IMG/VR virus record: IMGVR_UViG_3300036857_000441
Span: 1 to 27,326 of that record
DNA: 27,326 bases
Source of the DNA: a virus
Direction: 5' to 3' (one strand)
Shown here: positions 15,191 to 21,063 of the stretch, one piece after another
Layout: every line of letters starts with the position of its first letter
Numbering within the stretch: position 1 is the first letter of the stretch
Program-made: the position numbers and the translations under genes
Notes under the pieces: model-generated
What the model saw: only the letters and a program-made list of their open reading frames with translations
Told to the model about the DNA's origin: nothing
Databases searched by the model: none

Positions 15191-15804
15191 GCAGCGTCCC
15201 CTTCACCCGCACGCTCGACTACGTCCTGCGCGACCAGATCGGGGGTAGCAGTCAGGGCGCCGCGCTGCGCGCGGGCGTCGTGACCGCGATCCCGGACGCC
15301 AAGCATGTGACCGTGGCGATCGGCGGCCAGACGCTGACGATCCCTCGTCTCTCGATCTACGCGCCGACCGTCGGCGAGGGCGTGCAGATCCTGGCCGACG
15401 AAGATGTCGGCCTGCTGCTGGCGATCGGCGCCGTCGGCGGCGTCTCGCCGAGCGGCGGGGTTGGACCGGGGAGCGCCGTCGGGCAGATCCTGACCTGGAA
15501 CGGCTCGGCCTGGGTCGCCGGGAGTTCGGCGCCGCAGCTGGGCGGGCTGACGCCCGACCGCTACGTCCAGAACGCGCAGACCGGCACGCGCCGACTCTGG
15601 TTCACGCAGCAGACGCTGGTGACCGACGGCGCCGGGGTCGGCGTGATCGGGAACGGCCTCGGTGTCGTCCCCGCCGTCTGGTTCGTCTTCTCGAACCAGA
15701 CGCCCGGCCAGGTGCTCGGCGCGACCGCGACCGCGACCACGATCACCGCTATCACGACCGTCATCAGCGGCTCGATTCTCGTGTCCTGTCTACTGATCGC
15801 CTAG
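15187..15804 (+). CDS. Tail tip protein with OB-fold-like domain
   Basis: A 205-residue protein, GTG start. Residues 27-82 (GVVTAIPDAKHVTVAIGG, then IYAPTVGEGVQILADEDV) look like the OB-fold found at the start of spike and hub proteins. Then comes a Gly/Ser linker and a C-terminal β-rich region rich in Thr/Val/Ala with a repeat-like TATATTITAITT. It may be a trimeric spike or receptor-binding tip. Function from context. Confidence 0.6.
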   Translation: MSSVPFTRTLDYVLRDQIGGSSQGAALRAGVVTAIPDAKHVTVAIGGQTLTIPRLSIYAPTVGEGVQILADEDVGLLLAIGAVGGVSPSGGVGPGSAVGQILTWNGSAWVAGSSAPQLGGLTPDRYVQNAQTGTRRLWFTQQTLVTDGAGVGVIGNGLGVVPAVWFVFSNQTPGQVLGATATATTITAITTVISGSILVSCLLIA

Positions 15805-15817
15805 AAGGAGGGCGCCA

Positions 15818-16408
15818 ATGGCTTCCGCGACTCCCGTCTATCAGCTGCCCTTTCCGGTCCCCGCCGATCCGGCCGACGTTCCGGCCGACATGCAGGCGCT
15901 CGCGAACCGGATCGAGGCCGTCATCGCGCCGGGCAGCGCATCGGGGCAGATCCCGATTTGGGACAACGCCGCGCACAAGTGGACGCCAGGCACGCCGCCC
16001 GCCCAGGGCGCCGAACTGGTCTACGTCGAGGGGACGGCAGCGATCGTGATTAACACCGTCACGCAGGCGGCGATCACGATCGTGACGGCCGGAGCGCTCA
16101 CGCTCGATGGCTCGACGCCGATTTGGGTCGAGTTCTTCGCGCCGCAGGCGACTCTCTCGGGTGCCGCCAGCCAGGGCATTCAGTTCTGGTTGTGGGACGG
16201 CTCGACCAGCCTTGGCGTGGTCGCGCAGGTCGTCGGCGCGAGTGCGGTCGGTGGTCCGGTGATCGGGCGGCGGAAGCTCACACCGTCGGCCGGAAGCCAC
16301 ACCTACAGCATCCGCGCGAACTCACTGGCGGCCGGGTCGAACAGCGTCGGCGCGGGCACCGGACCTGGCGGCTACGTGCCGCTCTACATCCGGGCGACTC
16401 GTGTCTAG
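15818..16408 (+). CDS. Tail appendage / receptor-binding candidate
   Basis: A 196-residue protein with a good AAGGAGG (15805-15811) seven bases before ATG. The N-terminal PVPADPADVPADMQALANRI is a short helical attachment segment very common in small tail proteins. After a linker (SGQIPIWDNAAHKWTPG) the C-terminal 130 residues form a jelly-roll-like β domain (FWLWDGSTSLGVVAQVV, HTYSIRANSL, YVPLYIRATRV). This is how minor receptor-binding proteins of actinophages look. Its base composition is slightly less GC-rich than that of the neighbouring structural genes, as adhesin genes often are. Confidence 0.65.
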   Translation: MASATPVYQLPFPVPADPADVPADMQALANRIEAVIAPGSASGQIPIWDNAAHKWTPGTPPAQGAELVYVEGTAAIVINTVTQAAITIVTAGALTLDGSTPIWVEFFAPQATLSGAASQGIQFWLWDGSTSLGVVAQVVGASAVGGPVIGRRKLTPSAGSHTYSIRANSLAAGSNSVGAGTGPGGYVPLYIRATRV

Positions 16409-16611
16409 CGACGCCGGGACGGCTCGTGCGGATGGGGCAGTGCCCAGGAGCGGGCCGAGCGCCACATCGACAGCGGGATCAGGTCGGGTATCTCGCGGCG
16501 GCGGTGGCCGCAGTTCTCGCACACGTAGGGAGCGCCACCCTTGACGAACGGCGCGAGTCGGTAGCGATGGCGACGGCGCAAGCCACAGCGGAGTTGGGCA
16601 AGCAGACGCAC
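16405..16611 (-). CDS. Antisense small zinc-ribbon protein
   Basis: A 68-residue ORF on the minus strand in the gap between the tail appendage gene and the endolysin. C9 and H15 (RCGLRRRHRYRL) and C31-x2-C34 (YVCENCGHRRRE) make a compact zinc-binding pattern shared by small actinobacterial and phage proteins of the type RCxxxRHxY...CxxCG. The start is GTG at 16611, with no clear ribosome site. Its TAG shares the four bases CTAG with the opposite stop at 16406-16408. The plus strand of this 217-base gap has no credible gene, which supports the call. Function unknown; the C-terminus may be unstructured. Confidence 0.5.
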   Translation of the reverse strand: MRLLAQLRCGLRRRHRYRLAPFVKGGAPYVCENCGHRRREIPDLIPLSMWRSARSWALPHPHEPSRRR

Positions 16612-16625
16612 GGAAGGAGCGAAGC

Positions 16626-17591
16626 ATGGCAGATCCGGCCCTAGCGTGGGTGATCGGGCCTGGCCCGCGCCCGCACAACAACAGCCGACTGACGCGGACG
16701 CTCTACGCGCCCGACAACCCGAACCAGAAGACGCAGAGCGACGGCAAGGACGTGCAGGCGATCAAGCGGATGGTCTCGCGGGCGGGCTTCTGGAAGTGGC
16801 AGGAGTTCGACCGCAGCTACAGCAACGCCTTCGCCCACGGCGCGACCGGCCCGACAGGCTCCGGGCCGGGGGTCGATGGCCTGCGCAAGGCGCTCGGGAT
16901 CTTCGACGGCTCGGGCACCTTCAACGAACGCTGCTACCACGCGCTGCTCTACGCGAAGGTCCCGGCCGGGTCACCCCACGCCGGGGAGTGGGTCTGTGAC
17001 GCCACCAGCGCCCAGCTGCTGGCCGAGTACGAGCAGGCCTGGAAGAAGGATCACCCGGACCCTAAACCCGAGCCTGCGGGGAAGCCGCGCGATGTCGCCA
17101 TGCGCCACCTGGCCGCGCGCGTCGGCTACACCGAGCAGCCCGCAGGCTCGAACTGTGACGACCGCTCGGACGGGATCCGCACCGCGCAGACCAAGACGGC
17201 GGGCGGCGGCACCTGGCTGCTCTACCAGCCCTGGTGCGGCTGCTGGTGCTTCTACGCACTCCAGGCCGCGAAGGTCGCCAAGCTCGGCTCCTGGATGGCC
17301 TCGGTCGCCTCGATCGAGACCTACGCGAAGTCCGCCAGCTACTGCTTCCAGGGCTGGACGACCGATCGCTCGCGGGCGCGGCCCGGCGACCTCGCCTGCA
17401 TCGGTGGCTACGGCCAGCACGTTGAGACGGTGCGCGGCAAGCTGCAGGCCGACGGAGGCCTGCCGACCTACGGCGGGAACACGTCGCCGGGGTCGCCAGG
17501 GTCGCAGTCGAACGGCGGCGGCGCCTACGCGCGCGTTCGCTACTCGGGCGAGGTGCGGGGGATCGCGCTCGTCCGCTACCCAGGGGAGTGA
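16626..17591 (+). CDS. Endolysin with C-terminal CHAP domain
   Basis: A 321-residue cell-wall hydrolase, ATG six bases after AAGGAG (16614-16619). Residues 1-125 form an N-terminal domain with GKDVQAIKRMVSRAGFW and the end FNERCYHALL, like modified peptidoglycan-binding regions of actinophage lysins. A Pro/Lys linker (about 138-155) leads to a CHAP cysteine peptidase/amidase: C204 in YQPWCGCWC, H265 in GYGQHVETV and N285 in YGGNTSPG are the expected triad. It cuts peptidoglycan at lysis after holin opening. No signal peptide is present. The domain start at GSNCDDRSDGI is typical of this CHAP subgroup. Confidence 0.9.
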   Translation: MADPALAWVIGPGPRPHNNSRLTRTLYAPDNPNQKTQSDGKDVQAIKRMVSRAGFWKWQEFDRSYSNAFAHGATGPTGSGPGVDGLRKALGIFDGSGTFNERCYHALLYAKVPAGSPHAGEWVCDATSAQLLAEYEQAWKKDHPDPKPEPAGKPRDVAMRHLAARVGYTEQPAGSNCDDRSDGIRTAQTKTAGGGTWLLYQPWCGCWCFYALQAAKVAKLGSWMASVASIETYAKSASYCFQGWTTDRSRARPGDLACIGGYGQHVETVRGKLQADGGLPTYGGNTSPGSPGSQSNGGGAYARVRYSGEVRGIALVRYPGE

Positions 17592-17593
17592 CG

Positions 17594-17743
17594 ATGGACG
17601 ATGACGAGCAGATCGAGGAGGGTGACTACGGCGATGAGGACGCGGACGTGGCCGGTGAGCAGGCGCCCGCGAACTGGAGCGAGCAGCCGAACTCAGACGC
17701 CGGGCTGACGCCGGGAGCGCGCGAGAGGCTGGGACTGGCCTGA
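17594..17743 (+). CDS. Acidic small protein after endolysin
   Basis: A 49-residue, strongly acidic protein (MDDDEQIEEGDYGDEDAD at the start, LTPGARERLGLA at the end). The ATG at 17594 lies two bases after the endolysin stop; GTG at 17588, overlapping that stop, would add two residues. No family recognised. Last gene of the late operon before the DnaA-box region. Confidence 0.6.
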   Translation: MDDDEQIEEGDYGDEDADVAGEQAPANWSEQPNSDAGLTPGARERLGLA

Positions 17744-17749
17744 TCCTGC

Positions 17750-17791
17750 TTATCCACACCGAGCCGCGCGCCCTGTGGAACGTGGGGAAAA
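17750..17791. promoter_or_regulatory. DnaA-box cluster, candidate replication origin
   Basis: TTATCCACA at 17750-17758 is a perfect consensus DnaA box. TGTGGAACG (17774-17782) is a partial box in the opposite orientation, and TGGGGAAAA (17783-17791) is an eight-of-nine match to the reverse box if A/T is allowed at position 3. The cluster lies in a 193-base gap between the late operon and a PAS-domain gene. It resembles bacterial oriC text, and the phage has no polymerase genes, so host DnaA may start replication here. Dense spacing is the main support; this is inference. Confidence 0.5.
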
Positions 17792-17810
17792 CCGGGGTCG
17801 GCGCTTGCGG

Positions 17811-17903
17811 GCGTTCGCCAGCCCTGGCAACCTCCCCTGCAAGTGCATGACGGTCGGGGGGACGGGTCCTCCGATGAGCCTGGTCTCGGTGAAAGGGCGA
17901 GAC
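17811..17903 (+). other. Possibly structured leader of the PAS-domain gene
   Basis: The untranslated stretch before 17937 can fold into several hairpins: GTT-c-GCCA/TGGCAAC around 17813-17831, GGGGA/TCCTC around CGGG near 17866-17880, and GTCTCG/CGAGAC at 17883-17903. The motif GGCAACC followed later by CCGATGAGCC recalls words used in SAM riboswitches, but the order does not match, so I do not call a riboswitch. It could be a structured 5' leader or part of the origin. Confidence 0.25.
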
Positions 17904-17936
17904 ACCCCACGAAGACTGCGGCTGGAGGTTCGGAAG

Positions 17937-18470
17937 ATGGAGCAGTGTGCAGCAGCGGTCGAGGAGCGGGGTCGCTACTCAGCGTCGGAGGTCGCGGTGA
18001 TCGTCCGGCGGCTAAGCACTGCGGTCGGGGTCGATCACGCGGCCGACATCGACGTGCGGGCACACCTGGTCGAGGTCGCGCGGATCGTCCTGCGCGGTCG
18101 CGAACGGCTCGCGCTGATGCGCCGCTACGCCTGGAAGTTCGCCTCAACCGAGCGGCCTCTCTGGCTGGTCAGCGCCGACCGGATCCTGCTGGCGGTGAGC
18201 GCGTCGGCAGCGGCGAGTCTCGGCTACGAGCGGGCCGAACTTGTCGGGCACTCGACGGCGGTGCTGACGCCCTCCGGGCACGACGCGGCCTGGGCGGCAA
18301 GACGGCGCGTGATCGAGCAGCAGAAGATCGGCGAGGGGATCGCGCACGCCCGCGCGAAGGACGGGCAGGTGGTCGCGGTCGCCTACCGGGCGCGGCTGGT
18401 CCCCGTGCAGATGGCGATCCTGGTGCAGACGAAGGTGCTCGTCCCCCTGCTGACGCTGGTCGCCGCATGA
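17937..18470 (+). CDS. PAS-domain protein
   Basis: A 177-residue protein. I choose ATG 17937 because GGAGG (17924-17928) lies eight bases upstream; earlier in-frame starts would read through the structured leader. Residues 1-72 are helical and unassigned. Residues 73-165 read as a PAS fold: PLWLVSADRILLAVSASAAASLGYERAELVGHS is split over β1-β2 and the first helices, followed by a helix (AAWAARRRVIEQQ) and strands (IAHARAKDGQVVAVAYRARL). No kinase, cyclase or HTH domain is attached. PAS domains bind ligands or partners, so it may be a small sensor or anti-regulator. Standalone PAS proteins are rare in phages. Confidence 0.7.
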   Translation: MEQCAAAVEERGRYSASEVAVIVRRLSTAVGVDHAADIDVRAHLVEVARIVLRGRERLALMRRYAWKFASTERPLWLVSADRILLAVSASAAASLGYERAELVGHSTAVLTPSGHDAAWAARRRVIEQQKIGEGIAHARAKDGQVVAVAYRARLVPVQMAILVQTKVLVPLLTLVAA

Positions 18471-18652
18471 GTGCCCTGGTCGCGCTCGCGATCGCCGCCG
18501 CCCTGCTCAGCCTCGCCGCCGTTGGCCTCGGCCTTCTGCTGCGCGTACTGGATCGGATCGAGGAGGAGTTCAGCGCCGAGGAGCAGGCCGCTGAGCACGC
18601 GCGGCCGCTTGGTAGCGTCGTCGTCTTGCGAGAGAGGCGGCGGCGGCGATGA
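18467..18652 (+). CDS. Small one-helix membrane protein
   Basis: A 61-residue protein, ATG in a four-base overlap with the PAS gene. Residues 2-27 are one hydrophobic helix, followed by an acidic helix (DRIEEEFSAEEQAAEHA) and an Arg-rich end. Coupling to the PAS protein suggests a membrane partner; no family recognised. Confidence 0.6.
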   Translation: MSALVALAIAAALLSLAAVGLGLLLRVLDRIEEEFSAEEQAAEHARPLGSVVVLRERRRRR

Positions 18653-18816
18653 CGACGAACGAGATGGAGCGCATCGCGCGAGAGGCCTGGTCGGTGTGGG
18701 GCTGGGCGTTCGTGCTCTACACGGGCTGCGCCAGCTGCGGGCGGCAACGGGTCTGCCGGGGTCGGCGGCGCGCGCGGATGCTCTGCCTCGAATGCTGGGA
18801 CGGCGGCGCACGGTGA
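18649..18816 (+). CDS. Small zinc-ribbon protein
   Basis: A 55-residue protein, ATG in a four-base overlap. C27-x2-C30 and C46-x2-C49 form a zinc ribbon, with an extra C36. The N-terminal WSVWGWAFVLY is aromatic. One of several tiny zinc proteins in this phage. Function unknown. Confidence 0.6.
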   Translation: MTTNEMERIAREAWSVWGWAFVLYTGCASCGRQRVCRGRRRARMLCLECWDGGAR

Positions 18817-18992
18817 CCTGGCTGGTCGTCAACCGCGAGACCGGGGTCGTCGTCTCGCGCTGGCTGGAGCCGGGCGAGGCCGTCGAGGACAAGCAGCGGC
18901 GTGACGCGATGTACGCCTACGTCGAGCCGGTCTCGCTGCTCGACGTGCTCTACGAGGCGGTCGGCGACTCAGACGAGGAGGGCGCCAGGTGA
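18813..18992 (+). CDS. Small hypothetical protein
   Basis: A 59-residue protein with GTG at 18813 in a four-base overlap. The sequence has two strands (TWLVVNRETGVVVSRW) and a helix (DKQRRDAMYAYV), with an acidic end. No family recognised. The chained overlaps on both sides support translation. Confidence 0.6.
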   Translation: MTWLVVNRETGVVVSRWLEPGEAVEDKQRRDAMYAYVEPVSLLDVLYEAVGDSDEEGAR

Positions 18993-19234
18993 AGACCTCG
19001 AAGAAGTTTCACCTGACGCCCGAGGCGCGCGACGAACTGCAGGCGGTGCTCGATGCGGAGGCGCGGCGGCTACTGGCCGCGACCCTCGACCGTGACCCGG
19101 TCCGGCCCGCGCCCCGGCGCCACCGTCGCCCGCGCCACGACCGCGCGAATCACGCCGCGCTTGCCGTCGAAGCTGAGGCGATCCCAGTCCGCCGCCGTCG
19201 TGACGGTCACGTCCGGCGAGGTCAGGGAGACTAG
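18989..19234 (+). CDS. Small basic protein overlapping the integrase 3' end
   Basis: An 81-residue ORF, GTG start overlapping the previous stop. The first 30 residues (KKFHLTPEARDELQAVLDAE) form a credible protein with a helix. From about residue 28 the ORF lies antisense to the last 165 bases of the integrase and becomes Arg/His-rich low-complexity sequence. Either the natural protein is short-tailed and the rest is forced by the overlap, or the original 3' end was replaced when the integrase module was inserted. Confidence 0.5.
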   Translation: MKTSKKFHLTPEARDELQAVLDAEARRLLAATLDRDPVRPAPRRHRRPRHDRANHAALAVEAEAIPVRRRRDGHVRRGQGD

Positions 19235-20431
19235 GCGCTCGTGTTCGCTCGCCGCCTGATCGCGCTGCGCTTGGAGTTCGTCCAGGGTCTCCTTGGTCGC
19301 CTCCTCCCCGCCGAGACCCGCGAGCGAGCGGATGGCGTTCGCGAGCCGCGTTTCCGTATCGACCTTCGCGAGCCGAGCGGCCTCCAGTTCGGCCTTGGCC
19401 GAGGCGCGGCCAGCGACCTCGCCCGAGAGGCGGATCGCCTCCTCGCTAACGGCCTGCTCAGCGACGTCGCAGGAGACCATCGGCGCCGCCTCGCAGAGCC
19501 GGTCGCCGCAGCGGTAGTAGGCGTACTGCTTGCCGTTCGCGTGGTCGCGAACGTCCACCGTCATGCGAGCGCCGCAGGCCTCGCAGACCAGAACGCCGAG
19601 CCGGGCGAGCAGGCGCGGCGAGCGCGCCTGACGCCCGCGCGGCGCGCGCGTGGAGTTCAGGCGCCGGTAGGTCGCATGGTCGATCAGCGGCTCGGTGATC
19701 GCGTGCAGGTTCGGCGTGAAGTCGCCGAAGTGGATCTCCCCGACCAACAGCTTCGAGGCGAAGGTGCGCTGGACGCGAGCGGGCGTCATCGGGATGCCGC
19801 GCTCGGTCAGCCAGCGCGCCAGCTGCGTGTAGGAGGCGGCTGGCGTCGCCAGCCGCATCTCGATCGCCTTGCGCAGCAGCTTCGCCTTCGGCGGGTCAAG
19901 TTCGAGCGTCCCGTCCTCGCGCCGCCGGTAAGCGGCGGTGATGCGCGGGAAGGGCGGCACGCCCTTGTCGATGTTGCGCTGCTTCGAGACGGCCGTACGC
20001 TCGGCGGTCGTCCGCGCGAAGTATTCGGCGAAGGCGGCGTGTTGGGTCGAAGACAGCCAGCCGATCGCCGTCCCGTTCGAGATGTCGCCGAGGTCGAGCG
20101 TCACGACGTTGCCGCCCTTGGCTTCGACCCGGTCGAGCACTTCGTCCTTGACCTTCACCGAGCGGACGAAGCGGTCGAAGTAGGCGGCCATCAGCAGGTC
20201 GGCCCGGCCGGCCTCGACGTCGGCGACCGCCTGCTTGAGACCGTGCCTGCGGTCGAGCGGGCGGCGCCCGCTCACGTCTTCTTCGGTGTAGACCTCGACC
20301 AGATCGGCGCCTGCCCGCTCGCACTCAGCGCGCATGCGTTCGATCTGGTCGGGGACGCTCATGGAGCCGTCGTTGACGCGCGACTGGCGCGCGACCCCGA
20401 CGACCCTGCGGCCTTCGATGGACGACGTCAC
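19070..20431 (-). CDS. int: Large serine recombinase (phage integrase)
   Basis: A 453-residue site-specific recombinase, GTG start immediately after the stop of the upstream gene. The resolvase domain shows VGVARQSR with the catalytic S17, the following SVPDQ with Q29, and DRFVRS at 86-91. A recombinase domain (about 160-265, including RKAIEMRLATPAASYTQLA) is followed by a zinc ribbon (C283, C286, C308, C313) and a coiled-coil stretch (about 335-400). It should integrate the phage by attP/attB strand exchange without host factors. At 453 residues it is near the lower end of the usual size. No separate excision factor is recognised. Confidence 0.95.
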   Translation of the reverse strand: MTSSIEGRRVVGVARQSRVNDGSMSVPDQIERMRAECERAGADLVEVYTEEDVSGRRPLDRRHGLKQAVADVEAGRADLLMAAYFDRFVRSVKVKDEVLDRVEAKGGNVVTLDLGDISNGTAIGWLSSTQHAAFAEYFARTTAERTAVSKQRNIDKGVPPFPRITAAYRRREDGTLELDPPKAKLLRKAIEMRLATPAASYTQLARWLTERGIPMTPARVQRTFASKLLVGEIHFGDFTPNLHAITEPLIDHATYRRLNSTRAPRGRQARSPRLLARLGVLVCEACGARMTVDVRDHANGKQYAYYRCGDRLCEAAPMVSCDVAEQAVSEEAIRLSGEVAGRASAKAELEAARLAKVDTETRLANAIRSLAGLGGEEATKETLDELQAQRDQAASEHERLVSLTSPDVTVTTAADWDRLSFDGKRGVIRAVVARATVAPGRGPDRVTVEGRGQ

Positions 20432-20821
20432 CTAGATCGCCTCCTCGGCGAACGGCTCGGGCCGCTCGGTCGTGAAGACGGCGGGCAGTTCAAGCTCACC
20501 GGGCGATCCGGCGATGGCCGCGATCCCGTCAAGCAGGGCGTCGCTGTCGATCCCGTCGAACCCGTCGATGGACTCGGCGCGGAGGTGCTCGGTCTGACCG
20601 ACCCAGTTCTCCCAGGCCTCGGGATCGGGCCAGAGGCCGAAGTAGGCCCAGCCCTGATCCGGCTCGGGCGTGTTCGCGTCGCCGTTGGTAGCGAACAGGA
20701 TCCGGTCGTCGGAGAAGACGACCTGCAGGCCGTCGCAGCCTCCCCCGGTCCCGATCACCTCGGCGACCGCGACGCTCGGGATCGCGAGGATTCGGTTGGT
20801 CAAGTCGCGGTACTCGGTCAT
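20432..20821 (-). CDS. Acidic hypothetical protein upstream of integrase
   Basis: A 129-residue protein. ATG at 20821 follows an ideal AGGAGG by six bases, and the gene abuts the integrase without spacing, so the two are probably one leftward operon. Segments: a helix (EYRDLTNRILAIP), strands (VAVAEVI, GLQVVFSDDRILFAT), an aromatic stretch (GWAYFGLWPDPEAWENW) and an acidic C-terminus. No HTH is visible and no family is recognised. As the first gene of the integrase operon it could be a control or excision-directionality protein; this is inference from position. Confidence 0.75.
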   Translation of the reverse strand: MTEYRDLTNRILAIPSVAVAEVIGTGGGCDGLQVVFSDDRILFATNGDANTPEPDQGWAYFGLWPDPEAWENWVGQTEHLRAESIDGFDGIDSDALLDGIAAIAGSPGELELPAVFTTERPEPFAEEAI

Positions 20822-20849
20822 GCTGTCCTCCTTCGTCGTTGTTGTGGGA

Positions 20850-20855
20850 ATAGTA
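20850..20855 (-). promoter_or_regulatory. Leftward promoter (-10) of the integrase operon
   Basis: On the minus strand TGC-TACTAT gives an extended -10 (TGn before TAnnnT). Transcription would start near 20843, about 22 bases before ATG 20821. The -35 region is poor and overlaps the dyad at 20868-20881. Confidence 0.45.
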
Positions 20856-20867
20856 GCACATCGAGAG

Positions 20868-20881
20868 ATCGACGGGTCGAT
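20868..20881. promoter_or_regulatory. Dyad ATCGAC-GG-GTCGAT in the divergent gap
   Basis: A perfect six-base-arm inverted repeat about 50 bases upstream of the leftward start and 27 bases before the rightward GTG 20908. It lies where a -35 would be for the leftward promoter, so an operator is likely. It also has the form expected at a serine-integrase crossover core (arms around a non-palindromic dinucleotide, GG), so attP in this gap is an alternative. Symmetry does not extend beyond the six bases. Confidence 0.4.
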
Positions 20882-20907
20882 AAACCCACACTAGCGAGGC
20901 AGGCCGC

Positions 20908-21063
20908 GTGAAGCCGCCGCGCCACCTTCGCCCGCTGCCGACGCCCGAGGAGCGCGAGCGCGACCGCCAGATCGCGCGCGCCATCGGGACCGTGCTGCTC
21001 GCCGGCGGCTGCGTGCTGGTGACGGTCGCCCTCCTACGCCTGGCTTGGCGGGTGCTCGGGTGA
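20908..21063 (+). CDS. Small one-helix membrane protein, first gene of the rightward operon
   Basis: A 51-residue protein, GTG start. A basic, charged N-terminus (TPEERERDRQIARAI) precedes one helix at about 26-46, and the stop overlaps the methyltransferase GTG by four bases. It opens the rightward early-type operon. No ribosome site of strength is visible. No family recognised. Confidence 0.55.
   Translation: MKPPRHLRPLPTPEERERDRQIARAIGTVLLAGGCVLVTVALLRLAWRVLG

Noticed and set aside
17811-17936. SAM-type riboswitch
   Set aside because: Some words match, but their order and the pairing pattern do not fit any riboswitch class I know.
19241-20911. 556-codon plus-strand ORF opposite the integrase
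   Set aside because: Antisense shadow; the minus strand carries intact serine recombinase motifs.
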